A stretch of 64,000 nt of DNA from CAVSCD01 sp963726335 (GTDB taxonomy: Bacteria > Acidobacteriota > Aminicenantia > Aminicenantales > UBA8522): NCBI GenBank assembly GCA_963726335.1, contig CAVSCD010000011.1:62001-126000 (forward strand), written 5' to 3'. Position 1 is the stretch's first letter. Each line of letters begins with the position of its first letter. The position numbers and the translations under genes are program-made. The notes under the pieces were generated by a model, which worked only from the letters and a program-made list of their open reading frames with translations, was not told where the DNA came from and made no database searches. Positions 31,256-42,582 of the stretch are shown piece after piece.

Positions 31256-34009
31256 TTATCGGCCAGACGTCGTCTGACGCTTCAGCTCCGCGAACCAATT
31301 GAAGACGATATGCGCTTGGGTCGGCCGGACGTCGGGGTCGGGTTTGATCATGATAAACTGCTTTCCGTCGGGCAGGATATCATAATTGCGCGGCCAGTCG
31401 GGCCGTGCGGGTTCCTCATACTCGCCGCGGAACAGGGTCCGCGGAGCGGCCGAGGAGAATTCCGGCCCGGCGGTGACGGCCGCGGCCATGACGGCGGCGC
31501 CATTCCGATAGAATATCTCGCCGCCGCTCCTCGACCAGACGGGGCTGGTCCCGCCGCCAACGGAGACCTGGCGCTTGGGACCGGGTCCGGGGAAGGGCCG
31601 GACATAGACCTCGAACCGGCCGGACTCGTTTGAAACATAGGCCAGGAATCGGCCGTCGGGCGAGAATTCCGGGCCGAACTCGTTGAACGGCGTCTTGACG
31701 AAGGGGATGGGCTGCCGATCGCCTCCCAGCGGCAAAACCCAGATGTCGGCGTTGTCATCCGTAACGATCTCCACATAGGCCAACGTCCGGCCGTCCGGTG
31801 CGATCGAATTGGGGATCTTGGGTATGTTGTTTCTGGCGAGGACGTGGTCTCCATTCCCGCTCCCGTCCGCGGTCCGGACGGATATTTCAGGCACGCGGCC
31901 GATCTCGATGAGCGCATAGAAGAGACGGAGTCCATCCGGAGTCCAGCGGGGGGAAAACTCTTCGCTGGGATCGAATGTCAGCCGGGAAAGTGTCCGTCGG
32001 AGAATGTCAACCAGCCAGAGGTCTTGGTGAGTGCCCTCAATGGCCACAGCCAACTGCCGGCCGTCGGCGGACATGCTTGGGTCGGAGAAAGCCCCAGGCT
32101 CTTCGAGAAGCGAGCGCTCTCCGCCGTCGCGACCCACGGCGACGAGCCGGCGTTTGATGCCTCGGGCATCGCCTTTTACGTAGATCAGGGTTCCTGACGC
32201 GGCGACCGCAAAGTGTCCGCAGCCGGAACGCGGATCCAGGCGGAGGCCCTCGATGACGGGCACGGGGTGAGGACCGACGCGCACTCGGTCCGCTTCGAAG
32301 GGCGCCGCGATCAGCGTGCTCCCTCTCATAAAGAGAAGATGGCCGCTTGGGGCGTAGCGAGCGAAGGTGCCGTTTTCTACAAGGTTTTGCCGGCTTCCGG
32401 TTTCAAGGGACTGGGCCGCGATTCTGGCCGTATCGAAAGACTCGCCTGTCCGGACGGTGAAGATCACGGTTTTCGCCCCGGGAAGGACCTCCGGCCATAG
32501 GTGGGCGGACTCGCCGCTCTTCGGATCGAGCCTCGTAATCGCCTCCGGCGTCCCGCCGGCCGCGCCGACGCGCATCAGTCTCCCGGACGAGGTTTCGGCG
32601 AAGACGATCCGGTCGTCCTCGCCCCAGGAGGCGCCTCTCGTCACAGGCGCGGCGGGACACAAGGCCATCGGCGCGCCGCCCCGAAGCGAGATTTTCAGGA
32701 GCTGGCTAGAGGTGAAAAATCCCAGCCATTCCCCGTCGGGGGAGAAGAAAGGAGTATTTCCACCCTCCGTTCCCGGCAAAGGCCGGGCATCGAACCCGGC
32801 CAGATCCTGGACAAATACTTGAGATGTATTGCCCACGCCGCCGACGAAGGCGAACTTTCGCCCGTCCCGGGACAGGGCGACAGCGCAGCGCTCGCCGAGA
32901 TTTAGCGGCACCGGCAGGGCCATCGTGATTCTCGCGACGTCGTTCGACGGAGAGGGTGACTTGGTCCGATTCGATAGGATCACCGTTCCCGCTATGACAG
33001 CGAAAAGCGCCGTGACACCCCAGGGCGCCCATCGCTTCCAGAATCCGGAAGGTCGTCCCGTCGCGACGACGAGGGGCGGCGCGGGCTCGGCCAGGGCGTC
33101 TTCAATGTCCAAGAGCGCGTCGCCGATATCTCGCAGCCGCTTTAGCGGATCTTTCTTTAGGCAGCGGCGAAGCAGGCCGCCGATCCGGGCCGGGACCTGA
33201 GGCGGCAGTGCGCTCCAATCGGGTTCGTCACGGATGACCGCCGCGATATAGTCCGAGACGGTCCGGCCCGAGAAACATGGTTTTCCGGACATCATTTCGA
33301 AAAGAATGACACCGAACGCCCAGATGTCGGCCCGGCGGTCCACGTTCTCTCCCCGGGCCTGCTCCGGCGACATGTAGGCGGCCGTTCCGAGGATCTGGCC
33401 GGCATAGGTCATTGCCGGGCTGGTCAGTGTCGCCGCGCCCACGCCGGCCGGCGGAGTCGCACCGCCTTCCATCGCCTTGGCGAGGCCGAAGTCGAGGATC
33501 TTGACCGTTCCGCCCGGGGAAAGCTTGATGTTGGCGGGCTTGAGATCACGGTGAATGACACTGCGATCATGGGCTGACGAGAGCCCCGCCGCGATCTGGC
33601 GGGCCAGCGCGAGGCTTTCCTCAAGGGGCAGGGGTTCCCGGGCCATCCTTTCGGCCAGGGTTTCGCCCTCGACGAGCTCCATCACAATAGCGCGAATGTC
33701 CTGGGAACCGGCCAGGCCGTAGATCTGGGCGATATTGGGGTGGTTCAGGGAAGCCAGAAGCTCCGCCTCCCGCTGAAAACGCGCCAGACGCTCCTTATCC
33801 GAAGCAACCGCCGCCGGAAGGACTTTAAGGGCGACATCCCGCTTCAATTCCGTGTCGCGCGCCCGGTAGACTTCGCCCATCCCGCCCGCCCCGATTTTTT
33901 CAAGTATGGAATAGTGTGAAACGGTGCGGCCGACGAGGTCAATGCCCGGACTGTCATTTGATTTTGAGAGAGGAGCTTCCTCCTGATTGTTCGCTAACGA
34001 GTTCGTCAA
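31256..34009 (-). CDS. Ser/Thr protein kinase with membrane helix and WD40-like (PD40) beta-propeller sensor
   Basis: Intact, 917 residues. TTG start at 34009 (no ATG or GTG fits better). The kinase lies at about 30-300: GAGGMGEVYRA, ALKVLP, HRDLKPANIKL, KILDFGLA, and AAYMSPEQARG. One helix near 335-355 (GVTALFAVIAGTVILS) exports a TolB-like propeller of about 550 residues with repeated FSPDGEWLGF, WTPDGLRLFY, APDGRTLAYV and FSPDGRFLAYVS blades. This architecture is abundant in Acidobacteriota. Unlike the other kinases here it lacks the zinc ribbon and TPRs. Its function as an envelope sensor is inferred. Confidence 0.93.
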   Translation of the reverse strand: MTNSLANNQEEAPLSKSNDSPGIDLVGRTVSHYSILEKIGAGGMGEVYRARDTELKRDVALKVLPAAVASDKERLARFQREAELLASLNHPNIAQIYGLAGSQDIRAIVMELVEGETLAERMAREPLPLEESLALARQIAAGLSSAHDRSVIHRDLKPANIKLSPGGTVKILDFGLAKAMEGGATPPAGVGAATLTSPAMTYAGQILGTAAYMSPEQARGENVDRRADIWAFGVILFEMMSGKPCFSGRTVSDYIAAVIRDEPDWSALPPQVPARIGGLLRRCLKKDPLKRLRDIGDALLDIEDALAEPAPPLVVATGRPSGFWKRWAPWGVTALFAVIAGTVILSNRTKSPSPSNDVARITMALPVPLNLGERCAVALSRDGRKFAFVGGVGNTSQVFVQDLAGFDARPLPGTEGGNTPFFSPDGEWLGFFTSSQLLKISLRGGAPMALCPAAPVTRGASWGEDDRIVFAETSSGRLMRVGAAGGTPEAITRLDPKSGESAHLWPEVLPGAKTVIFTVRTGESFDTARIAAQSLETGSRQNLVENGTFARYAPSGHLLFMRGSTLIAAPFEADRVRVGPHPVPVIEGLRLDPRSGCGHFAVAASGTLIYVKGDARGIKRRLVAVGRDGGERSLLEEPGAFSDPSMSADGRQLAVAIEGTHQDLWLVDILRRTLSRLTFDPSEEFSPRWTPDGLRLFYALIEIGRVPEISVRTADGSGNGDHVLARNNIPKIPNSIAPDGRTLAYVEIVTDDNADIWVLPLGGDRQPIPFVKTPFNEFGPEFSPDGRFLAYVSNESGRFEVYVRPFPGPGPKRQVSVGGGTSPVWSRSGGEIFYRNGAAVMAAAVTAGPEFSSAAPRTLFRGEYEEPARPDWPRNYDILPDGKQFIMIKPDPDVRPTQAHIVFNWFAELKRQTTSGR

Positions 34010-34141
34010 TCAATCGCCTTCGTGAATGACCTCACTTTTCCCTGTTTCTGTATGTATTTATGTTAGGACGTAAAGTCGCAGGAAGTCAAATCTGCGGCTG
34101 CCGTGTTTTTGTCTCGTTTTTTCGAACGAAAGCCCCGTTGG

Positions 34142-36379
34142 CTATTCCCTTGCCCCTTTTTCCCGGATCGTCATTACGCCGGCTTTCTCGAAGGCCCGGA
34201 AATAGATCTCGAGCGCCTCGATGGGGAGCGGAGCGTATTCCGCGGCGACCGCGTCGCGGATCTCCAGGATCGACCGCTGCCCGTCAGCATAGAAGGCGGC
34301 GGCATCGGGGAACCCCATCAGCCGCAGTTCGCTATCACCTTGGTCTTGGTAGAGTCGGGAGATTTCTTCGATGGCCGCCTGGATTTTGGGAATCTGGGCC
34401 GTCGGATCCTTAGCCAGAACCCGGGTGACATAGCCCAGGTTGTGAAGCTCCATTCCTTTATTCCGGGCGGGGAAAAGCCGCGCGGCCCTCTTCTCCGCCC
34501 CGGTCAATGACCTCGGCGCCCTCACCACGTTCAGCTCGCCGGCTCGAAGCGCCGCGGCTTCATCCAACTTTTTCAACGATGCCGCCTCATCGATCGTGAG
34601 CAGAGCCATCGTCTTCTTGACGTCGCTTCGCCCCTGAGCCGTCCGGGCGAACACGGCCGCGGAGCCGATAGCGGCGCGCTCCCGCCTGTAGACGTGTGCC
34701 AGCAGATTCCCGGCCTGGTGGTCGGCATCACCGAAACTCACCTTGGTGGCCGTCAGCATCGACTTGACCGCGGAGAACTCGCTCCCGGCGATTCGCCTCC
34801 TCCCAAAGATAAGCGAAAGTTGCGCGAAATCCCGGGCTTGTTCGTTATCGGCATAGGCGGCCGTTGTGATGCCGGCCAGCCCGATGACCACGGCGCGATG
34901 GAGCTGGGTCGGGTCGACCTTGTCGGGCGTGTCCTCGCTCGAATGATAAAAATTATCCGGCCAGGCGCCGAAAGATGTGGCTCCGATCTTCAGGTTATTG
35001 AACAGCTCGTGATCGGTGCCCGTACTATACGGGGCCATCCGGCACGCCAAACGGTTTCGAGTCCCCGTGATGGACCCGATGTAAAGATCCATTTGCGGCG
35101 GATACCGCTCGCCGTTATGAGCGTTGACGAAATCGACGATCGCCTCGATGACCGCGTTCAGGAACGAAGGGTTGGAATCGGATGTGTAGGTGAGGGTGAG
35201 CAAGGAGTTGGTTTTGACGACGTCCTCGCCGACCATGTCGAAGTTGAGGTTGGCGATCCGTTTGACAGGCTCGTTGAGATGCGCCGCCAGCCAGGCATAT
35301 GTGCCGCGATATTCCGGGACCCACATGAACCGGACCGTCCGGAGCGGCGGCGGCAGCTCCCCGGCGGCGATCAGGGCGCGCATCGTCCGGGCCATCTCCA
35401 GGATCGCGGCGCTGCCCGAAGCGTTGTCGTTCGCGCCGGGCTTGTAGTGACACAGGTGGGCGGTGACGACGATCTCTTCGTTTGGGTAGGTCGAGCCGGG
35501 GATGATGCCGCTCACGACCTCGAGGTGGCCGGGCACGAGCTCGGCATCGACGACGGCGCGGACGCGGAGCGCTTTTCCCTGCGCTATCATGGCGCGAAGC
35601 TCCTGGGCGCGGCGGGCGGAAAAATTGAAGGCGAAGTGGCCGGCGCTCCCGGCCGCTTCCCGGGGAATCCGTGTCCATCCAATCTGATCCGGGAAATCGC
35701 CCGGCCGCCGGTTGAGATAGTCGAAATCCGGAACCGACCAGGACGAAACGATGCCGGCGGCGCCCTCCCTGGTCACGGCGCGCTGATAGACGTCAAACGG
35801 ACGGCTGCTGGTCAGGACGATCTTGCCCTTGACGCCTGCGGCGTAATCGCTATCCGCGGTCCCGGCGCCGATGTCCACAAGTTCCGCCTCCACGTCCGCG
35901 CTCGTGCTGCCTTCGGCCAGGGACATCGGCAGATCGTCGTAGGTGGTGATCTTCATCAGGAATGGGGACGTCAGCCACAGCTCGCCCTTTCTGACCTTCC
36001 ACTGCGGAGGCATGACTTCGCCGAAATATTCGATCTTGCCGTCGCTCGGAAAGCGCTCCATGGCGACCTGCTCCAGGCCGAATTCCTTGGCCTTCTCGAC
36101 AACCCATTCGGCGGCCCGCGTATAGCCCTCCGAAACCTGTTCGCGGTCCCAGAGCGCGATATGAGAGACATAGTCGTGCGCCCGGTCGCCGGAGCTCGTC
36201 TGGATGAGCCGCACGATGACGTCGTCCTTGAGCAGGAGGCCGGTTCGCGGGCTGAGCGGGCCGAGCGGCGAGGAGAGTGTTTTTTGCTGTTGCCCGAAGG
36301 CCAGAATAGCGAGGACGCCGCATGCCAAGATGGCGGTCAAAGCCGGCGATCGATGAACTTTAGGAATAGTGGCTTTCAT
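34142..36379 (-). CDS. exported M28-family zinc aminopeptidase
   Basis: 745 residues from ATG 36379, which follows GGAGGTGATC perfectly; a GTG two codons earlier lacks spacing. The signal peptide is in the first 32 residues (ILACGVLAILAFGQQQ). A PA-like insertion occurs in the N-terminal half (VKGKIVLTSSRPFDVY). The M28 core shows the zinc ligands and catalytic residues: TAHLCHYKPGANDNASGSAA (His, Asp), VPEYRGT (Glu), NFDMVGED (Asp), and FYHSSEDTPDKVD (His). Members of this group hydrolyse N-terminal residues of peptides in the periplasm. The C-terminal 200 residues are helical and unassigned. The gene stands alone. Confidence 0.92.
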   Translation of the reverse strand: MKATIPKVHRSPALTAILACGVLAILAFGQQQKTLSSPLGPLSPRTGLLLKDDVIVRLIQTSSGDRAHDYVSHIALWDREQVSEGYTRAAEWVVEKAKEFGLEQVAMERFPSDGKIEYFGEVMPPQWKVRKGELWLTSPFLMKITTYDDLPMSLAEGSTSADVEAELVDIGAGTADSDYAAGVKGKIVLTSSRPFDVYQRAVTREGAAGIVSSWSVPDFDYLNRRPGDFPDQIGWTRIPREAAGSAGHFAFNFSARRAQELRAMIAQGKALRVRAVVDAELVPGHLEVVSGIIPGSTYPNEEIVVTAHLCHYKPGANDNASGSAAILEMARTMRALIAAGELPPPLRTVRFMWVPEYRGTYAWLAAHLNEPVKRIANLNFDMVGEDVVKTNSLLTLTYTSDSNPSFLNAVIEAIVDFVNAHNGERYPPQMDLYIGSITGTRNRLACRMAPYSTGTDHELFNNLKIGATSFGAWPDNFYHSSEDTPDKVDPTQLHRAVVIGLAGITTAAYADNEQARDFAQLSLIFGRRRIAGSEFSAVKSMLTATKVSFGDADHQAGNLLAHVYRRERAAIGSAAVFARTAQGRSDVKKTMALLTIDEAASLKKLDEAAALRAGELNVVRAPRSLTGAEKRAARLFPARNKGMELHNLGYVTRVLAKDPTAQIPKIQAAIEEISRLYQDQGDSELRLMGFPDAAAFYADGQRSILEIRDAVAAEYAPLPIEALEIYFRAFEKAGVMTIREKGARE

Positions 36380-36687
36380 GATCACCTCCAGAAATAGGGG
36401 GCCTTGTCGCTATCTCATGGCAAGGAAGCGAAGCGACCGAAGACATCTCGTGCTTGGCCGATGAGATCCCTCGCTCCACGGCTACTTGTAATGCCGGAAC
36501 ACCAACTCCCTCGTCAGAATCCCCAAAAAATCACGAATTCCCGGCCTCTTGCCCGGCTGAACTATCGGCGAACCATGAGCCCGGTCCTAACGGATCCCGT
36601 CCAATCATCCCCAACCCAGCCCCGGCCCCGGGCCAACTCCTCTATGGCCAGAAAGACGGCCAAAAGCGCCGGCCGCATGGCCTCGCT
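36380..36687. other. 308-nt gap with no recognised gene
   Basis: Lies between the M28 peptidase start and the end of the next minus-strand kinase gene. Both flanking genes point the same way, so it should hold the peptidase promoter. I see no coding frame with homology, no tRNA and no strong hairpin, only GC-rich CCGGCCCCGGGCC around 36633-36648. Confidence 0.5.
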
Positions 36688-39243
36688 TTATTCGAGATGC
36701 AGCTTTTTCAGCAGCAGCTTGAAACGAGGGTCCGGGCGGAGGGCGTCCCACCGGGGTTCGTAGAGGAAAGTATTGGCGTTTCGCAGGTAAGCGACTTCAT
36801 CCTCATCCTCGGCCGCCCGGCCCAGAAACTCCGAGGCTTTCTCCCGGTTGCCGAGGCCAAGATGGACGGAGGCGATTTCGGCGTTCACGGTATATCCGTT
36901 CTTTAAGTGCTCCTCGAGGAGGGAAAGCACCTTGCCGGCCTTCGCTTGTTCGCCCGAGAGGCCATAGGCCATGCCGAGGTCTCCCAGCCCGGATGGAGCG
37001 CTTCCTAAATCCTCCCTCGCTCTTTCCAGCTCGGCCACCGCCTCCTGGAACATCCCCTTGGCCCGGAAGCACACGCCGAGCGTATAGCGGCTCTAAACGA
37101 AGTGCGGATCGAGCGCGACCGCTTTGCGGGCTTGCTCGATGGCCAGATCGGTCTCCTTGAGCTGCAGGAGGAACAAGGCCTGGACCGCGTTGAAGATGAG
37201 AGAGAGGGGGTCCACTCGAGGGCCTGTTTCACTTCCCTCTGGTTCTCTTCCATTCGGCCCATCATGGCCAATATAGAGGCATACCAGAAGCGACCGGTCG
37301 GGTAATTCGGGTTGAGCTCGATGGCTCGTCTGTAATCCTTTTCGGCGGCTGGAAAGTCCCATTCCGATTGCTTGACATGGGCGCGCGAGGCATGCGCCTC
37401 GGCGAGCGTATCGTCGAGGGCCAGGGCTCGGCTCGCGGCGGACCTGGCTTTGGGCAAGAGCTCGCTCGTCCGATATCCCAGGAATTGGGGGAGAACAATG
37501 TAACAGTCGGCCAGCCCGGAATAGGCCAGGGCAAAAGCCGGGTCCAGCGCGATGGCCTGATTGAAGCATTCGATGGCCTTCTTCACGTCATCAGGGTCGC
37601 GCTTGTTCCAGAAGTAGCGGCCCTGAAGATAGAGATTATAGGCCTGGGGGTTGGCGGTGTAGTTCTTGACAACTCTCGTACGGGTCTCTCCGAGCAGCTC
37701 GACCTTCAGGTCGTCGAGGATCCGCAGGGCGATCTCGTCCCGGAGACCGGAAAGCTCTTCTTCGCCGCCGCTAAATCTCCCGGACCAGATACCGTAACCA
37801 GTGCGGGCGTCGATGATCTGGAGATTGACGGAGATCTTCCGATCGGTCCTGAGGAGAGTCCCGTCGAGGACGGCGTCGACGGCCAGCCTCTCGCCGATCT
37901 CACGGGGCCCCTTCCCTCTCAGGAGGAAAGACGAAGCCCGGGCCGGGATCCTCAGGCCCGCGACGCCGATGAGCCTCGTGATCAGCTCGTCGGCCAGGCC
38001 CTCGCAAAGATAGCCCTGGTCCTTCTGCGGACTGAGGTCCTCGAACGGCATCACGGCGATCGACCGGACGCGGGCCAGCGACATCGCGCCCTTTTTATGA
38101 ATGACGAGCCGCCAGCCGATCAGCCCGAGAACAATGACCGCGAGAGCGGCCGCAACGGGGAGCAGCAACTTCTTCAATTTCAGCGTCACTGTGAACTCGC
38201 GGGAGGTGATGGGCTTACGCTCGGGGACGAACCGCTCGGTCGTCGGCAGGCCCTTTTCGATCTGGTCGAGCTCGGAGCGAACGTCGGCGGCGCTCTGGTA
38301 GCGCTTCTCCCTGTCCTTTTCCAGGCATTTCAGGATGACGCCGCTCAGGTCGGCCGGGATGACGGGGTTGAGCTGCTTGGGATTCTTGGGGATTTCCCCC
38401 TTGTGCTTCATGGCGACGCTGAGGGCCGTCTCACCCTCAAACGGCACCCGGCTCGTCGCCATCTCGTAGAGGATCACGCCGAGCGAGTAAATGTCGGAGC
38501 GCTGGTCGACATCTTTGGCCTCGGCCTGCTCCGGGACTCATGTACTCGGGCGTACCGATCATAACGCTCGGCCCCGTGATCCCTTTCTCCCGGATCGACC
38601 GGGCGATCCCGAAGTCCATGATCTTGGCGTTCCCGTTCTTGTCGATCATGATGTTCTGGGGCTTGAGGTCCCGATGGACGACGCCCAGGCTATGAGCTTC
38701 CGCCAACCCGTCGCAGACCTGCTTCCCGACGCTCAGGAGCATGCCCAGGCTCAGGCTCCCGGACATCCGGATCATGCTTTTGAGGTCCTCGCCGTGGACA
38801 TACTCCATGGTGATGAAGTGGGCGCCTTCCGCCTCTCCGAGGTCGAACATTTTGCAGACGTTCCGGTGGCCGATCCTGCGGGACAGCCGGATCTCATTGC
38901 TGAACCGCTCAATCGTGTCGCGGTCGGAAGCGACCTCCGGCCTGATGAGCTTAAGGGCGATTTTCTCTTTGATCTTGGTGTCGAAAACCTTATAAACCCG
39001 GCCCATGCCGCCGTGGCCCAGCTCCTCGATGATCTGATAGCGGCCGGCGAAGGCCGCGCCCGTGGCCAGCTCATGGATGGGGGTCTGGAGCGTCTCTGTA
39101 GCCTCAGACCGACTATCCTTGGAATTCGGGGGACCTTTGCCGGATTCCTCGGAACTCGGAACATGTCCCCCGAGTTGGGTCCCGCAATCGCCGCAGAACT
39201 GCTGGGTCGCGGGGTTCTCAGCCTGGCACTTCGGGCACTTCAC
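36688..39243 (-). pseudogene. Ser/Thr protein kinase with zinc ribbon, TolB-like domain and TPRs; two frameshifts and an amber stop
   Basis: GTG 39243 gives MKCPKCQAENPATQQFCGDC. The kinase domain is well conserved (GHGGMG, HRDLKPQNIM, MDFGIARS, GTPEYMSP) until one extra base in a CCC run at 38533-38535 breaks the frame. The next frame carries the membrane helix (LLLPVAAALAVIVLGLIGW), a TolB-N-like domain (IAVMPFEDLSPQKDQGYL) and TPRs. A second shift lies near 37210, and a TAG at 37093-37095 follows ALDPHFV where the TPR should continue into SRYTLGVCFRAKG. The last piece ends DPRFKLLLKKLHLE. The combination of shifts and an in-frame stop suggests a pseudogene. Confidence 0.7.
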
Positions 39244-39402
39244 GACTTTACCTGCTATCAAACACCTTGATCAGGTCCATGCAGTCGACGACTTTAGCGG
39301 CCAGGTCGCCGAACCGTCCGCCTCCGTAAAACCATAATTTACATATGGACGTCCGGGTGTCAAAGGTCATTGCCGCAGGCAATTATTCGATCTCGACTGG
39401 CA

Positions 39403-42400
39403 TCATTTCTTCTCGAGCCCCGGGAGCCTGCTCCGGACGTCCTCGACTTCCGGCATACCCGGATCGGCGTCCTTCCAGAGGTCGAGGAATTTTCGATAGT
39501 GCTCGGCGGCTTCGGCTTTCTTCCCCTGCCGCTCGTTGATCTTCCCGAGCCAATAATGGCTGAGGACATACTTTTCGCCGTAGTCAAGCCGGCCGATTCC
39601 CATCGAAACGCTCTTGGCATACTCGCGGCGGGCGCTCTCGAGATCCCCTGACCGATAAAATGCCGCACCCAAGCCGTCGATAAAGAGAAGGTGGTTTATG
39701 GAATCCGCGTCCAACAGGGGCCACCCCAGGTTGAATGATTCGATGGCCCTAGCATAATTCTTCTTTTCCAGCTCGATCATTCCCGTCAAAAAGTGCGGGT
39801 ACCGGGCAAGCCTCTTGTTAGGCGCGGGATCGACCGACGCCTTCAGACGGGCCGCGATGTCCTGGGCCTTACTTAAGTCCTTCATTTCGAGATAGGCCAG
39901 GCCCTGTTCAAGCATCACATCTCTCTGGACTTGAGGATCCTCGGCCTTGACGGCATTCGACCAGGCCTTATCCAACTCCCGCAAGGCGGCTTCCGGACGG
40001 CCCGACAGAAGCTCCAACCGGGCCGATTCGATCTGCCAGTTCCTCACCCAGCGGTCCTGGCCGAACTTTTTCGCGTATTCGAGAAACTCTCGGCATGTTT
40101 TTTTTGCTTCGCCGTATCTTCCCTGGATCCGGTACAGCGCCTCCAATCTGACCAGTCTCCAGCCCCTGCCTGTACCGGGTGTGTTTTCCGCCAAGCTTTT
40201 CGTACTCTGTTTCGGCCCCTCGGAAGTCATCCATATAGACGAAGATGTCCCCCGGCTCCGGAAGTTCTCCCAATCGGACGGACTCAAGGCAACGGCCTTG
40301 TCCAGCTCTGCAAGGGCCCGGTCGGGCTTTCCGAGCATAATGTAGGTATCCGCCAAGTTGCGGCGCATGACGGCGCTGTCGCGGATATTCTTAAGATAGG
40401 ACTCCTGGACTTCGACGGACTTTTCATAGGCTCCTACGTTTTTATGGGCTCTGGCCAGGTTTTCATAGACGACCACGTCTTCGGTTCCGGCTTGAACGCA
40501 TGCTTTGTACCGTTCGACGGCTTCTTCATTTTTCCCCATGGAACTGTAAAGGATCGCCAGCATGTTGCCACCCGTGATGTCGTCGGGATAGAGGGCCAGC
40601 AGCTTCTCGAGCGCCTCCACGGCCTTGCCATACGTTTTTTCCGACTTCGCGAAATATTGTCCCTGGATGTTGTAGCTTCTCCCGTTCGGCCAGCCGGTCG
40701 CTCAGGGCCATGGCCTTTTCCAGGTACTTTTTTTCCTCGGCGAACAGGACCAGATTGGCGTAGGACCAGGATATGGCCAGATAAGCGGAAGCGAAATCCG
40801 GATCGAGGGCCACTGCCTTTTCCATGGATGCGATTTCCTGGCGGTATTCCCCTCTCACGTCGTGCCGGATGCCCTCGACATAATGCTTATATGCCTCGGG
40901 CGAGCTCGTGGTGACGATCCCCACATCCTTGTCAAGATCGGAGGCGATATCCTGCGAGGAGAGCTTGAAATTCGCCTTGATCCTCCGGGTCAGCTCGTCC
41001 ACCATGGCGAAGATGCCCGCCTCCCCTTTTCCGGCCACCGACTCCGACCCGAGAAGCTCGCCCGAGGCGGCGTCCTGGAGCGTGACGTTGATCCGGAACT
41101 CGTCCCCGGCCCTGGCATAGGCGCCCTGCAGGATGTGGTTGACTCCGCCTTCGGCGGCCACCTGGCGGAGAACGTCCGCGGAATACGTCTGGCTGTTTTC
41201 CTGCCCGAGCCGGTCGAGGATCTGGAAAAGCTTCTCCTCGCTCAAGACGCGGAGAGTACTTCGACTGGGTGAGGTCGGTGACGAGAAGGTTGGCCAGCAT
41301 GGTCCGCCAGTGGTCGAGTCCGGCATCTCCCGTGTTGTTCTTGAAATACATGACCGCGACGGAAGGCTTGTCCGTCGGGGACGGGAGGCCCCTTCTTTTT
41401 CGGAATGACGAGCCAGAGAACGACGGCGAGGAGGGCGATCAGGGCCGCCGCCGGAACGATGAGCTTCTTCACTCCGATCGAGACGGTGATCGTCTTCGAG
41501 GTGAGGGCTTTCTTCTTTGGAATCAGCCGGGCCGTCGTCGGCATCCCCTCATGGATCTGCCCCAGCTCCAAGAACAGATCTCCGGCGCTTTGATACCGCT
41601 CTCCCCTGTCCTTGGCCAGGCATTTCAGGATCAAGGAATTGAGGTCGTCAGGGAGCTGGTCGTTCAGATCCTTCGGCGGACGTGGGATTTCGCTCTTCTG
41701 TTTCACGCCGATCGTGAACGGCGTGTCCCCCTCAAACGGCACATGGCCCGTCACCATCTCGTAGAGGATCACACCGAGGGAATAGATGTCCGAGCGCGCG
41801 TCGACCTCTTTGCCCTCAACCTGCTCGGGAGACATGTATTCGGGCGTTCCGATCATCACCCCGGCTCCGGTGATCCCTTTCCCCGAGAGCGAGCGGGCGA
41901 TCCCGAAGTCCATGATCCGGGCGTTGCCGTCTTCGTCGATCATGATGTTCTGCGGTTTGAGGTCCCGGTGGACGACACCGAGTTTGTGGGCCTCTTCCAG
42001 ACCCTCGCAGACCTGCTTGGCGATCCCGACCGCCTGGCCGGGGCTCAACCGCCCGACCTTCCGGACGAGCTGCTTGAGGTCCTCGCCGTGGACGTATTCC
42101 ATGGTGATGTAGCGGGTGCCCTGGTCCTCGCCCAAGTCGAACATCTGGCAAATGTTCTTGTGCCGGATCTTGCGGGCGAGCCGCAGCTCGTTGGAGAACC
42201 GCTCGATCGTGTCCCTGTCGGAAGCGACCTCCGGCCGGATCTGCTTGAGGGCGACCTTCTCTTTGATCTTGGTATCGAAGACTTTATAAACCCGGCCCAT
42301 GCCGCCGCGGCCAAGCTCTTCGATAATCTGGTAGCGTCCGGCAAAGTCGCGCCGGTGGCCAGTTCGTGAACAGGCGTTTGAATCGTCTCGGTAACGCCAG

Positions 42401-42515
42401 GGCGCGCATCCCGGGAATTCCGAATTCCGTCCTCCCCGAGCGGAGCCCCACACTCCCCGCAGAACTTAGCGCTTTCTGAATTTGCGGCACGACAGGCAGG
42501 GCACCTGTTGGGCAA
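39403..42515 (-). CDS. Ser/Thr protein kinase with zinc ribbon, TolB-like domain and long TPR tail (several frameshifts)
   Basis: TTG 42515 with GGGAG upstream gives MPNRCPACRAANSESAKFC. After a shift near 42357 the kinase reads GRGGMGRVYKVF, HRDLKPQNIMIDEDG and MDFGIARSLSG. It has one membrane helix near 41400-41470, then a TolB-N-like domain (FKNNTGDAGLDHWRT) split near 41260-41380. A long TPR array is split near 40650 and again near 40200, ending FLDLWKDADPGMPEVEDV. Ends and layout are the same as kinase A, so A and F are close paralogues. The kinase core itself is unbroken. Confidence 0.78.
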
Positions 42516-42582
42516 GGTTCGACTCCCTCGTTTGCTGGCCTAAGGATACAAGCAACATGTAAGGAAGTCAATGGAAGGGTTC

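Noticed and set aside
34694..36397. 567-codon open frame on the plus strand opposite the M28 peptidase
   Set aside because: Antisense shadow of a conserved peptidase gene; no domain or ribosome site.
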